Assembly: GCA_026984045.1 (NCBI GenBank)
Contig: JALSSV010000072.1
Location: 1-43,011 of the forward strand
DNA length: 43,011 bases
Reading direction: 5' to 3'
Source: Chromatiales bacterium
Lineage (GTDB): Bacteria > Pseudomonadota > Gammaproteobacteria > UBA6429 > Thiohalophilaceae
This document shows, piece by piece, positions 26,320 through 34,652 of the stretch. The translations under genes were made by a program, and so were the position numbers. Positions within the stretch are counted from its first letter, which is position 1. The number at the start of each line of letters is the position of its first letter. The notes beneath the pieces were generated by a model. It searched no databases, was not told the origin of the DNA, and was given only the letters and a program-made list of their open reading frames with translations.

Positions 26320-26347
26320 CAGGACCAACGAAAACAGGAATCCGATC

Positions 26348-27229
26348 ATGTCCGTGCCCGCCGCCTATATCGGTATCATCCTGATCTGGGCCACCACGCC
26401 GCTGGCCATCAAGTGGAGCGGCGAGGGGCCCGGTTTTCTCTTCGGCCTCTCGGCGCGGATGGTGCTGGGCGCGATCCTCTCCTCCTTGCTGATGACGATT
26501 CTGGCGCGGCGGCTGTCGTGGCGACGCGAGGCGGTGCTCTCCTACCTGGCGTCGGGGATGAGCATCTATGGCGGGATGCTGCCGGTGTACTGGGCCGCCC
26601 AGTACATTCCCTCCGGCCTCATCTCGGTGATCTTCGCCATCAGTCCCATCGTCACCGGCATCTTCGCCAGCTTCTGGTTGCGCGAGTCGGCGCTCACGCC
26701 CTTGCGCCTGCTGGGGATCGGTCTGGGCCTGGCTGGCCTTGCGGCCATCTTCGGCACCGGCGGCCGCCTGGGGCCACACGCGCCGCTGGGGATCCTTGGC
26801 GTACTGCTGGCGGTGCTGTTCCATTCGCTGGGCTCGGTGTGGGTCAAGGCGGTGGGGGCGCGTCTGCCCGCCCTGTCCACGGTCACCGGCGGCCTGCTGG
26901 TGGCGGCGCCACTGTTCCTGATCACCTGGGGGCTGTTCGATGGCCACTGGCCGGTGCAGGTGCCGGCGCGGGCCTGGCAGTCCATCGTCTATCTGGGCGT
27001 GGTGGGATCGGTGTTGGGCTTCGTGCTGTTCTATTACGTGCTCCAGCACCTGGAGACCAGCCGGGTGATGCTGGTGACCCTGCTCACACCGGTCCTGGCC
27101 CTGCTGATCGGTCAGGTCTTCAATGGCGAGCACATCGCCCCTGTCGTCTGGCTGGGCACCTGTTGTATTCTGCTGGGCATGGCCGTACACCAGTGGGGAG
27201 ATCGCCTGTGGCGGTGGAAAACAACCTGA
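26348..27229 (+). CDS. EamA/DMT-family transporter, candidate tryptophan-responsive
   Basis: 293 aa with ten hydrophobic helices in two EamA repeats. Hallmarks are IWATTPLAIKWSGEGPGFLF at the start, YIPSGLISVIFAISPIVTGI and the second-half LETSRVMLVTLLTPVLALLI. DMT proteins move amino acids, nucleotides or other small metabolites across the inner membrane. AGGAA lies before the ATG. The leader suggests induction when Trp-tRNA is short, so uptake of tryptophan or a precursor is the best guess. The Bacillus EamA gene ycbK is likewise tryptophan-regulated, while E. coli YddG in this superfamily exports aromatics. Overlaps mltF by 22 nt. Confidence 0.88.
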   Translation: MSVPAAYIGIILIWATTPLAIKWSGEGPGFLFGLSARMVLGAILSSLLMTILARRLSWRREAVLSYLASGMSIYGGMLPVYWAAQYIPSGLISVIFAISPIVTGIFASFWLRESALTPLRLLGIGLGLAGLAAIFGTGGRLGPHAPLGILGVLLAVLFHSLGSVWVKAVGARLPALSTVTGGLLVAAPLFLITWGLFDGHWPVQVPARAWQSIVYLGVVGSVLGFVLFYYVLQHLETSRVMLVTLLTPVLALLIGQVFNGEHIAPVVWLGTCCILLGMAVHQWGDRLWRWKTT

Positions 27230-28605
27230 AGTCTGGCGTGGTGGCGTGGCCGTGGCGGCTGGTGGTGAACCTGCTGCTGGCGGCCATGGTCACGGCCTGC
27301 AGCAAACCGCCCTCGCGCCTCGATCGGATCCGCGAGAAGGGCGAACTGGTGGTGGTTACCCGCAACGCCCCCACCACCTATTACGAAGGCCGCGAGGGCA
27401 TGGCCGGCTTCGAATACGAAATGGTCAACGCCTTCGCCAAGACCCTCGGCGTCACGCCCCGCTTCGTGGTCAAGGACACTCTCTCCGAAATGCTGCCCCT
27501 GCTCGAGAACGGCGAGGTGGATCTGGCCGCCGCCGGCCTGACCCGCACCGACGAGCGGGAGAAGCGTTTCCTGTTCAGCAAGCCCTACATGCAGGTGCGC
27601 CAGCAGGTGGTGTGCCGGCGTGGCGGGGCCACGCCTCGGGATGTCGACGATCTGGCCGATGTGGATCTGGTGGTTGCGGCCCGCAGCAGCTACGAGGAAC
27701 GTCTGCGCGAGTTGCAAAAAAACCATCCCGAGCTGGAATGGCGGGCCGATCCCGAGCGCAATTCCGAGGAACTGCTCGAGCAGGTCTGGCTGCGCAAGGT
27801 GGAATGCACCATCGCCGATGACAACATCGTGCGCATCAATCGCCGCTACTATCCCGAGCTGGTGGTGCGTTTCGACATCTCAGAGGCCGAACCCCTGGCC
27901 TGGGTCATGCCGCCCGACGCAGGCCAGCTGGCCGATACGGTCAACGGCTGGCTGAGTGAATTTCTCGCCAGCGACGCCTTCAAGGCGCTGGAAGAAAAAT
28001 ACTATGCCTACATCCCGGTCTTCGACTACGTGGACATCCGCACCTTCAAGCGTCGCATCCGTTCGCGCCTGCCGAAGTACCGCAAGCTGTTCGAGGAAGC
28101 CGGCCGGATCTACGATTTCGACTGGACCCTGCTGGCCGCCCAGTCCTACCAGGAATCCCACTGGAATCCCCGCGCCCGCAGCCCCACCGGCGTGCGGGGG
28201 ATCATGATGCTCACTCTCACCACCGCCAGGGAGATGGGCATCAGGAGCCGCCTGGATCCGAAACAGAGCATCCTGGCCGGCACCCGCTATCTGTACGGCC
28301 TGCGCAAGCGCATCCCCGATCCGGTGCCGGAACCGGATCGGGACTGGATGACCCTCGCCGCCTACAACGTGGGCATGGGCCATCTGCGCGATGCCCGGGT
28401 CCTGGCCAGACGCCTGGGGAAGAACCCCGATTCCTGGCCCGACCTGCGCGAGGTGCTGCCCCTGCTGTCACGCAAGAAGTATTACAAGACCCTCAAGCAC
28501 GGCTACGCCCGGGGCCGCGAACCCGTCATCTACGTGCGCCGGATCCGCGACTACCAGGACATCCTGATCAAGACCCTGGAACTGGCCCGCCGGGATGTGC
28601 GGTAG
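27208..28605 (+). CDS. mltF: Membrane-bound lytic murein transglycosylase F
   Basis: 465 aa. The GTG at 27208 is set by GGGGAG seven bases upstream and lies inside the 3' end of the EamA gene, so translation is coupled. Lipoprotein signal with lipobox VTAC (Cys31). Residues about 45-265 form a periplasmic solute-binding (SBP type 3) domain (FEYEMVNAFAKTLGV; GEVDLAAAGLTRT). Residues about 290-460 form an SLT domain with catalytic Glu316 in AAQSYQESHWNP. MltF is an outer-membrane lipoprotein that cleaves peptidoglycan; the SBP domain senses ligands, muropeptides or amino acids. E. coli MltF is 518 aa. The stop TAG lies inside the tandem repeat. Confidence 0.95.
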   Translation: MAVENNLKSGVVAWPWRLVVNLLLAAMVTACSKPPSRLDRIREKGELVVVTRNAPTTYYEGREGMAGFEYEMVNAFAKTLGVTPRFVVKDTLSEMLPLLENGEVDLAAAGLTRTDEREKRFLFSKPYMQVRQQVVCRRGGATPRDVDDLADVDLVVAARSSYEERLRELQKNHPELEWRADPERNSEELLEQVWLRKVECTIADDNIVRINRRYYPELVVRFDISEAEPLAWVMPPDAGQLADTVNGWLSEFLASDAFKALEEKYYAYIPVFDYVDIRTFKRRIRSRLPKYRKLFEEAGRIYDFDWTLLAAQSYQESHWNPRARSPTGVRGIMMLTLTTAREMGIRSRLDPKQSILAGTRYLYGLRKRIPDPVPEPDRDWMTLAAYNVGMGHLRDARVLARRLGKNPDSWPDLREVLPLLSRKKYYKTLKHGYARGREPVIYVRRIRDYQDILIKTLELARRDVR

Positions 28606-28910
28606 CGGGTGGCTGGGGACGGGTGGCTGGGAAAAGCGTTGGCAGGTGCCACCAACCGCCCTCCTGGCCCCCGGTAGGAGCGGCGCCCTCGCCGCGAGAG
28701 AGCGGTAGCGGGTAGCCGGGGACGGGTGGCTGGGAAAAGCGTCGGTGGTGCCACCAACCACCTTCCCGCCCCCCTGTAGGAGCGGCGCCTCGCCGCGATA
28801 GAGCGGTAGCGGGTAGCCGGGGACGGGTGGCTGGGAAAAGCGTCGGCGGTGCCACCAACCTCCTTCCGGGGCCCCCCGGTAGGAGCGGCGCAAGCCGCGA
28901 TAACTCGGTA
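28599..28910. repeat. Tandem array, about three 102-bp units each ending in a REP element
   Basis: Units begin at 28599, 28702 and 28803 with GCGGTAGCGGGTRGC, continue GGGGACGGGTGGCTGGGAAA, then GTGCCACCAACC, and end in a REP element (28674-28697, 28776-28798, 28879-28900). A fourth partial unit starts near 28906. Unit 1 begins inside the last codons of mltF and contains its TAG. 28606-28969 has no gene. Confidence 0.9.
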
Positions 28911-28969
28911 GCCGGGAAACCAGTCAATGCATTGCCGGAACCCGCGCCGTGCCGCCGCACGCCCCCGCT

Positions 28970-30223
28970 TCAGGAACCGCCATCCCCTCCCGCCCCGAAC
29001 CGCCGTTGCACGTAGGCCGTCACCAGTGTCTGGAACTCCTCGGCGATGCGCTCGCCCTTGAGGGTCACGGTCTTCTCGCCGTCCTCGTAGACCGGGGCCA
29101 CCGGCACTTCGCCCGTGCCGGGCAGACTGATTCCGATGTCGGCATGCTTGCTTTCCCCGGGGCCGTTGACCACGCAACCCATCACCGCCACGGAGAGGCT
29201 TTCCACCCCCGGATACTGCCGGCGCCACACCGGCATCTGTTCACGCAGAAAGGCCTGGATGTCACGGGCCAGTTCCTGGAAATAGGTGCTGGAAGTCCGG
29301 CCGCAGCCGGGACAGGAAACCACGTTGGGCGTGAAGGCGCGCAGGCCCATCGATTGAAGGATCTCCTGGGCCACGCGCACCTCGCGGGTGCGGTCGCCGC
29401 CGGGTTCCGGGGTCAGGGAAATCCGGATGGTGTCGCCGATCCCTTCCTGCAGCAGCACGGCCAGCGCGGCGGTGGAGGCCACCACGCCCTTGTCGCCCAT
29501 GCCGGCCTCGGTCAGGCCCAGGTGCAGCGGCCAGTCGCAGCGTGATGCCAGATCCCGGTACACGGCGATCAGATCCTGCACGCCGCTCATCTTGCAGGAG
29601 AGGATGATCCGGTCGTGGGGCAGGCCCAGTTCCTCGGCCCGCGCGGCGCTCTCCAGGGCCGAGGCCACCACGGCCGCGTGCATCAGTTCGGTGGGCGTCT
29701 TCGGTTCCGGCTGCCGGGCATTTTCGTCCATCATCCGCGCCAGCAGGGCCTGATCCAGGCTGCCCCAGTTCACGCCGATGCGCACCGGCCTGGCGTATTC
29801 GCAGGCCGTCTCGATCATGCGCGCGAACTGCTCGTCCTTCTTCTTTCCCTTGCCCACGTTGCCGGGGTTGATCCGGTACTTGGCCAGGGCCTGGGCGCAG
29901 GCCGGCTCCGCGGCCAGCAGCCGGTGGCCGTTGAAATGGAAATCGCCCACCAGCGGCACGTCGCAGCCGGCGGCATCCAGCGCCTCGCGGATCCGGGGTA
30001 CGGCGGCGGCCGCCTCGGCGGTGTTGACCGTGATCCGTACCAGCTCCGACCCGGCCTCGGCCAGTTCGCGCACCTGGGCCACCGTGGCGGCCACCTCGGC
30101 GGTGTCGGTATTGGTCATGGACTGGACCACCACCGGCGCGCCGCCGCCCACGACGACGTGGCCGACGCGCACCGCCACGGTGGCATGACGCTGGGGTTGG
30201 AAGTCGGGCATGGCTTGCAGCAT
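28970..30223 (-). CDS. ispG: 4-hydroxy-3-methylbut-2-en-1-yl diphosphate synthase (flavodoxin)
   Basis: 417 aa from ATG 30223, or 413 aa from ATG 30211; neither has a ribosome site. Converts MEcPP to HMBPP, the penultimate step of the MEP isoprenoid pathway, using a [4Fe-4S] cluster. Motifs: [37 protein letters not shown] (two cluster Cys) and [16 protein letters not shown] (third Cys, Glu ligand). Longer than E. coli IspG (372 aa) because of a mid-chain insertion, as in several other proteobacteria. A minus-strand TGGTATCCT near 30253-30245 is a plausible extended -10. Confidence 0.95.
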   Translation of the reverse strand: MLQAMPDFQPQRHATVAVRVGHVVVGGGAPVVVQSMTNTDTAEVAATVAQVRELAEAGSELVRITVNTAEAAAAVPRIREALDAAGCDVPLVGDFHFNGHRLLAAEPACAQALAKYRINPGNVGKGKKKDEQFARMIETACEYARPVRIGVNWGSLDQALLARMMDENARQPEPKTPTELMHAAVVASALESAARAEELGLPHDRIILSCKMSGVQDLIAVYRDLASRCDWPLHLGLTEAGMGDKGVVASTAALAVLLQEGIGDTIRISLTPEPGGDRTREVRVAQEILQSMGLRAFTPNVVSCPGCGRTSSTYFQELARDIQAFLREQMPVWRRQYPGVESLSVAVMGCVVNGPGESKHADIGISLPGTGEVPVAPVYEDGEKTVTLKGERIAEEFQTLVTAYVQRRFGAGGDGGS

Positions 30224-30276
30224 AGGGCAGGAACGGAAAAGGCAAGGATACCACACCGCCGCCGCGTCCCCCGGCG

Positions 30277-30282
30277 TATAAT
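30277..30282 (+). promoter_or_regulatory. Consensus -10 of the methyltransferase gene
   Basis: TATAAT, 39 bp before the ATG at 30322; no convincing -35 at 17 bp. It lies between this gene and ispG, which are divergent. Confidence 0.5.
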
Positions 30283-30321
30283 CTTCGGGTTTCCATCCGT
30301 TCACCGCATTCCGAGGTCCGC

Positions 30322-31164
30322 ATGAGCCGTCGCAACACCGCATCCCGAGCCACCCGTGCCGAGCAGGCCGATCGCCACGTTCTCTACCAGAAGGCCGTCC
30401 AGGCCCCCGATTTCGAGGTGGAATTCCTGGACCGGATCTTCCGCGAGCTGCGGGGGCGCAAGCCCCTGAGCCTGAAGGAAGATTTCTGCGGCACCGCCTA
30501 CCTCTCCAGCGAATGGGTCAAGAGCGACCCGGCACGCAGCGCCGTGGGCGTGGACATCGACGCCGACACCCTGGCCTGGGGCCGGCAACACAACCTCGAG
30601 GCCGCCGGCGCCGACGTGGCCGGCCGGGTAACCCTGTTGGAGAAGGACGTGCGCGAGGTCACCGAGCCGAAGGTGGACATCGTCTGCGCCTTCAACTTCA
30701 GCTACTGCCTGCTGGAAACCCGCGACGCGCTGCGCCACTACTTCGCCCAAGCCCGCGAGAGCCTGGTGGACGACGGCCTGCTGTTCCTCGATCTCTTCGG
30801 TGGCACCGAATGTGAAACCGAAGCCGAGGAGGAGACCGAACTGGAGGGGGAGGGCGCCACCTACATCTGGGAGCAGGTGTCCTTCAACCCCATCGACCAC
30901 CACATGGAATGCGCCATCCACTTCGAGTTCGACGACGGCTCCCGCCTCGACAACGCCTTCACCTATGCCTGGCGCCTGTGGTCCATCCCCGAAATCCGCG
31001 AACTCCTGGAAGAGGCCGGCTTCTCCAAGGTGCGCATCTACTGGGAACGCTTCGAGGAAGCCGACGACGACAGCGACGAGATGGAAGGCACCGGCGAATA
31101 CTACGAAACCGACGAAGCCGAGAACCAGGAATCCTGGCTGGTGTACATCGTGGCGGAGAAGTGA
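30322..31164 (+). CDS. Class I SAM-dependent methyltransferase
   Basis: 280 aa. The AdoMet site is seen as [16 protein letters not shown] (motif I region) and [15 protein letters not shown] (acidic end of beta 2), then [13 protein letters not shown] (motif IV) and [12 protein letters not shown]. The C-terminal half is rich in Glu and Asp ([16 protein letters not shown]). No signal peptide. The substrate cannot be told; the DFCGT and LDLFGGTE motifs are characteristic of an uncharacterised methyltransferase group. Starts after ATTCCGAGGTCCGC. Confidence 0.85.
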   Translation: MSRRNTASRATRAEQADRHVLYQKAVQAPDFEVEFLDRIFRELRGRKPLSLKEDFCGTAYLSSEWVKSDPARSAVGVDIDADTLAWGRQHNLEAAGADVAGRVTLLEKDVREVTEPKVDIVCAFNFSYCLLETRDALRHYFAQARESLVDDGLLFLDLFGGTECETEAEEETELEGEGATYIWEQVSFNPIDHHMECAIHFEFDDGSRLDNAFTYAWRLWSIPEIRELLEEAGFSKVRIYWERFEEADDDSDEMEGTGEYYETDEAENQESWLVYIVAEK

Positions 31165-31448
31165 TCCTGCAGCGATTCTATTCTCCTGGAAAGAATGCAG
31201 TGATTACAGCAGCGCAGAGAGCACCAAGTTTTGTTGTGTAAAACCGATTACTAAACTGCAGCGTTATCGATGGGCTTGATGTCGGTTTTGCACGGCCAGT
31301 GCTCGCGCTGTCAGTTCTAAATCATGCCGGTATACGTTATGTTAGATGAAGTGTGAATTACTCGGGGCGTGCGGAATGAGGGCTGCCTTCCTTTTTGCAC
31401 GACCCAGCCGGCGGAAGGGTAGTTGAAAACGCCACACTGTCGCATCCC
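31165..31448. other. Lower-GC intergenic region
   Basis: No gene found. The AT content rises here compared with the flanking genes, and the shift continues through the lipoprotein gene to about 33000. It contains short imperfect repeats but no recognisable element. Confidence 0.6.
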
Positions 31449-31475
31449 AAAAGGGCCTGCGCAGCGGGCAGGCCC
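31449..31475 (-). terminator. Intrinsic terminator of the lipoprotein gene
   Basis: On the minus strand GGGCCTGC (31475-31468) pairs with GCAGGCCC (31460-31453) over a 7-nt loop and is followed by TTTT (31452-31449), 20 nt after the stop at 31495. Confidence 0.85.
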
Positions 31476-31494
31476 CGTCAGGACTTTTCAGCGA

Positions 31495-32751
31495 TTAGTT
31501 GGTGAAGGTTTTCGCCCAAGTCGTGGTTTCGAAGTGCAAATCGGGAAGCCAGTATATGGGAGCTTGTAATACCGCCATCGTTTGTGGATCCACGTTGAAC
31601 ATTACGGCTGTGAGTCCGCTGTTTATGTCTCCAGAGCCGAAATCATAATCCAAGGGGAATTCCAAGCGGCTGGCATCCGGGATAGTGTAAGCGTGCGTAT
31701 TGCTGTCCCCGAGCCAGCCCTTGGAGATGGTGATTTCCCAGTCTATTGATTTGGCAATCATCGATTGGTACATATCAATTGTATAGGCTCTAAGCGGGGG
31801 GCTGTCCTGGACGGGTTGATAGGCTGGCCATTCCACATTGCTTACACTTATTGAGGTGGCTTCAATCAGGGGCCGGTTACTCAGGTCGATGGATATGTCG
31901 CCAGGATTGCTTTGGCTGTTGTAATTGTTCAGCCAGAAATAAGACTGGTCGAAACCGGTTCTCGATATGAATTCATTGGCGATAAATAGATAGCGGTCCC
32001 CGCCGGACAAGCCACTGTTCAATCCGCTCCATTTGCCCAGGGTTGAATCACCGGTATGTACGATAGTGTGTCCTGCCGTGGACAAAAAGGCCTCTGCATT
32101 AGTGTTGCCGCCTGTATGCCCGGTAACAGAGAGATTTTTCTCGAACAGTGCGGAATTTGGTATTCCACTTTCACTGTAGTCGATGGACAGAATGCCTCCT
32201 TGAGTGATATGTACTGCCCGCTTGAGAATGATGTCGCCTACGATATCTCCCTGGCTGTCGGCTTGTATTGCGACAACGTCCCACGTTCCCGATGCCGCTT
32301 TTTCCGAGTACGAACCATCAGAGTTATATATATATTTTGCTTCATCAAAATAAATACGCTGCTCTGTGCCGGTGCTGTTACTGATTTCGATTGTTAAGTC
32401 GACCGGCGTGAATGATTCATCAAATATCAGGGACGCTTTGTGTGTTTCATTCAGCGTACCTTGTAGGATTTTTACGTCATATAAAGTAAAATTTGTCATT
32501 GCCGCAGCAACGCCAAAACGCCCTTCCGGATCATTGACAGTACACTCGAATTGCCAATGGCCGGTCGATGTAGTCCTCTGGCGGGCTTGCCACATCCCGT
32601 TCTTTCCATCTTGACAGGCAACCCATTCTGCGTCGGTATCCACAGTGACCCGGTTGGTTTGGGGAGGGGTGGTTGACCCACCGCCGCCTCCGCAAGCAGT
32701 CGTAAGAAGTAGGCTGGTTGCGATCACTGTATTCAAGATTTTCGTGTCCAT
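31495..32751 (-). CDS. Orphan lipoprotein of unknown function (418 aa)
   Basis: Signal peptide with lipobox TTAC at Cys20, then a Gly-rich linker (CGGGGGSTTPPQ). The mature protein is Asn/Ser/Thr-rich, with long beta-type stretches (DLTIEISNSTGTEQRIYFD; DISIDLSNRPLIEATSISVS) and a GTWDVVAIQADSQGD motif, suggesting a secreted or surface beta-sandwich fold. No catalytic motif. Codon and base use are clearly more AT-rich than the neighbours, a sign of transfer. It has its own terminator and an FNR-type box about 90 bp upstream. Not assigned to a family. Confidence 0.85.
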   Translation of the reverse strand: MDTKILNTVIATSLLLTTACGGGGGSTTPPQTNRVTVDTDAEWVACQDGKNGMWQARQRTTSTGHWQFECTVNDPEGRFGVAAAMTNFTLYDVKILQGTLNETHKASLIFDESFTPVDLTIEISNSTGTEQRIYFDEAKYIYNSDGSYSEKAASGTWDVVAIQADSQGDIVGDIILKRAVHITQGGILSIDYSESGIPNSALFEKNLSVTGHTGGNTNAEAFLSTAGHTIVHTGDSTLGKWSGLNSGLSGGDRYLFIANEFISRTGFDQSYFWLNNYNSQSNPGDISIDLSNRPLIEATSISVSNVEWPAYQPVQDSPPLRAYTIDMYQSMIAKSIDWEITISKGWLGDSNTHAYTIPDASRLEFPLDYDFGSGDINSGLTAVMFNVDPQTMAVLQAPIYWLPDLHFETTTWAKTFTN

Positions 32752-32845
32752 TTTCCTTTCCCCGGAATCATATAATCGTTTTAGTGCAATGATTATTGCT
32801 TCTTGAAATTAAATATTGCCTGAGGGGAAAAGATACAATGCGGTT

Positions 32846-32865
32846 CAATTGATCTGGATCAATTG
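32846..32865. promoter_or_regulatory. Perfect FNR/ANR-type box in a 20-bp palindrome
   Basis: CAATTGATCTGGATCAATTG contains TTGAT-CTGG-ATCAA (32849-32862), an exact FNR consensus. It lies 95-115 bp before the lipoprotein start. AT-rich hexamers (minus TATCTT at 32835-32830, TATTTA at 32815-32810) follow, but none at the textbook spacing for a class II site. A DNR or CRP relative is an alternative. Confidence 0.7.
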
Positions 32866-32995
32866 CTTATAACTTGAAGCCAACGCATGTCCAGAGAATA
32901 AGTGATGGATTAGCCTGGCGGTGGCAAAAGGTGAATGTCTTTGAGAGAGCTTCAGCGGAGAGCAGAGCGAATAACGTGGTCCGAATGCATGCGTC

Positions 32996-33721
32996 TCATT
33001 CAGCGTTGCAATCTTGGGGGGTCCCCTTCTTGACTGACTTATAAGGCTCCTGCCGGATCCGGTCATGCACGTGCATCCGGTATTCCACGAAGTGTTCCCG
33101 ATCCGGGCAGTGCAGGAAGGGGTTGCCTTCCTTTTGTTCCGCGAGGGTGGCGGTGGGGCGATCCGAATAGTCGTGGCCGGGCAGGGTGAGGGTGGTGTCG
33201 GGCAGTTGCATCAGCCTGCGCAGGCTGTCGTACATCTGTTCCGGATCACCGCCGTCGAGATCGCAGCGGCCGCAGCCCCAGACGAAGAGGGTGTCGCCGG
33301 CGATCAGGAACTCGTCGATCATGTAGCAGGCCGAGCCGGGGGTGTGGCCGGGGGTGTGCAGGATGCGGATGGGCGTTGCGCCCAGGCGGATTTCGTCCTC
33401 GCCATGATGGAGGGTGGGGCAGGCCGGATGGTCGCCCCAGAAGGCTGCTTCCGCCTTGAGCAGGTGCAGTTCGGCATCGTGGGCGGTCAGCACCGGTTCC
33501 ACGGCATTGATGTGATCGTAATGGCTGTGGGTGAGCAGGATGTCGCTGATCCGGGTTTCCCGCGCCTTCGCCAGTTGCAGGATGGCCTCCGGTTCCCAGG
33601 CCGGGTCCACCACGGCCGTGCGGCCGCTCTTGCGGTCGGTGATCACGTAGACGAAATTGGCCATCGGCCCCAGTTCCAGGGCGTCGATGGTGTAGCGGTC
33701 GTTGGCGGTGACGTGCAGCAT
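32996..33721 (-). CDS. MBL-fold metallohydrolase, glyoxalase II-like
   Basis: 241 aa. The THSHYDH motif supplies the di-metal site; further ligands are in HTPGHTPGS, AGDTLFVWGCGR and PGHDYSDRPT. The overall length and the C-terminal GNPFLHC resemble hydroxyacylglutathione hydrolases and persulfide dioxygenase (ETHE1)-like proteins. The C-terminus is basic, unlike GloB. Whether it hydrolyses S-lactoylglutathione (gloA is in the window at 11.4 kb) or another thioester cannot be told. ATG 33721 with GGAG upstream; a TTG at 33742 is less likely. Divergent from tpm. Confidence 0.88.
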   Translation of the reverse strand: MLHVTANDRYTIDALELGPMANFVYVITDRKSGRTAVVDPAWEPEAILQLAKARETRISDILLTHSHYDHINAVEPVLTAHDAELHLLKAEAAFWGDHPACPTLHHGEDEIRLGATPIRILHTPGHTPGSACYMIDEFLIAGDTLFVWGCGRCDLDGGDPEQMYDSLRRLMQLPDTTLTLPGHDYSDRPTATLAEQKEGNPFLHCPDREHFVEYRMHVHDRIRQEPYKSVKKGTPQDCNAE

Positions 33722-33826
33722 GTGTTTCTCCGGCGGCGGCAAACTGGACTATCCCGGAAGGGCGATCGCCGTGGCCGGCGATCTGGGGCAGAATGGTAAC
33801 CCAAGCCGCCGGCAGAGGACATTTTC

Positions 33827-34474
33827 ATGGATCCCGATTTCTGGCACGCCCGCTGGGAACAGAACCGCATCGGCTTTCACCTGGATCAGGTGAATCCGTG
33901 GCTGGTGGAATACTGGCCTTCGCTTGGCCTGCATGCCGGCAGCCGGGTTTTCGTGCCCCTGTGCGGCAAGAGCCTCGACATGCTCTGGCTGGCGGAGCAG
34001 GGGCATGACGTGGTGGGGGTGGAACTCAACCCCATTGCGGTGCGGGCCTTTTTCGAGGAGAACGATCTCCTGCCCCGCGTGGAAGCCGCCGGGCCGTTCG
34101 AGATCTGGTCCGTGGAACAGATCACCCTGCTGCTGGGCGACTATTTCGAGCTGCAGCCGGCGCAGCTCGGCGAGGTCTCAGCGGTCTATGATCGCGCCTC
34201 GCTGGTGGCCCTGCCCGAGGACATGCGCCGGGACTACGTGGCCCATCTGGACGCCCTGGCCCCCGGCGTCCCGCGCCTGCTGATCACGCTCGATTACGCG
34301 CAGGAGCGGGCCGAGGGGCCGCCCTTCGCCGTCAGTGACGAGGAGGTGCGCGATCTCTACGCCAGCCACGGCAGCCTGACCCGGCTCGCCGCCGTGGACA
34401 TTCTCGACGCCAATCCCCGCTACCGCGAAAAGGGCCTGGACCGGCTGGTGGAGTCGGTCTGGCGGATTGGCTGA
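33827..34474 (+). CDS. tpm: Thiopurine S-methyltransferase
   Basis: 215 aa, the usual bacterial length. Starts MDPDFWHARWEQNRIGFHLD, the Tpm signature, followed by VFVPLCGKSLDMLWLAEQGH (AdoMet site) and GVELNPIAV. In bacteria Tpm methylates thiols, and methylation of selenium or tellurium oxyanions has been reported. The substrate-binding RASLVALP is present. It starts after AGAGGA. It has its own short upstream region, shared with the MBL gene. Confidence 0.95.
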   Translation: MDPDFWHARWEQNRIGFHLDQVNPWLVEYWPSLGLHAGSRVFVPLCGKSLDMLWLAEQGHDVVGVELNPIAVRAFFEENDLLPRVEAAGPFEIWSVEQITLLLGDYFELQPAQLGEVSAVYDRASLVALPEDMRRDYVAHLDALAPGVPRLLITLDYAQERAEGPPFAVSDEEVRDLYASHGSLTRLAAVDILDANPRYREKGLDRLVESVWRIG

Positions 34475-34585
34475 AAAGGGGGAAAAGCAGTAGGAGCGAT
34501 TATCAGCCACTTGCGGGAGTGGGCGGGGGAGGCCCTGACACCCCACCGAGGTTGACCGCCAGGCCGGCGCCCCCGAAAATGCGAC

Positions 34586-34612
34586 TCAAGTCACAGTTTG
34601 CGGTGCCGATAG
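34586..34612 (+). promoter_or_regulatory. Sigma-28 (FliA)-type promoter candidate
   Basis: TCAAGTCA (34586-34593), exactly 11 nt, then GCCGATAG (34605-34612), against TAAAGTTT-N11-GCCGATAA. The -10 matches 7 of 8, the -35 5 of 8. It starts about 40 bp before the lytic transglycosylase ATG. Confidence 0.55.
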
Positions 34613-34652
34613 GACAGGAAAGCACCGCGATCCGCTTGGGGGTTCTACCGAC

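Noticed and set aside
28599-28910. Possible CRISPR array
   Set aside because: Units are about 102 bp and alike throughout, with no short repeat/unique spacer pattern and no cas gene.
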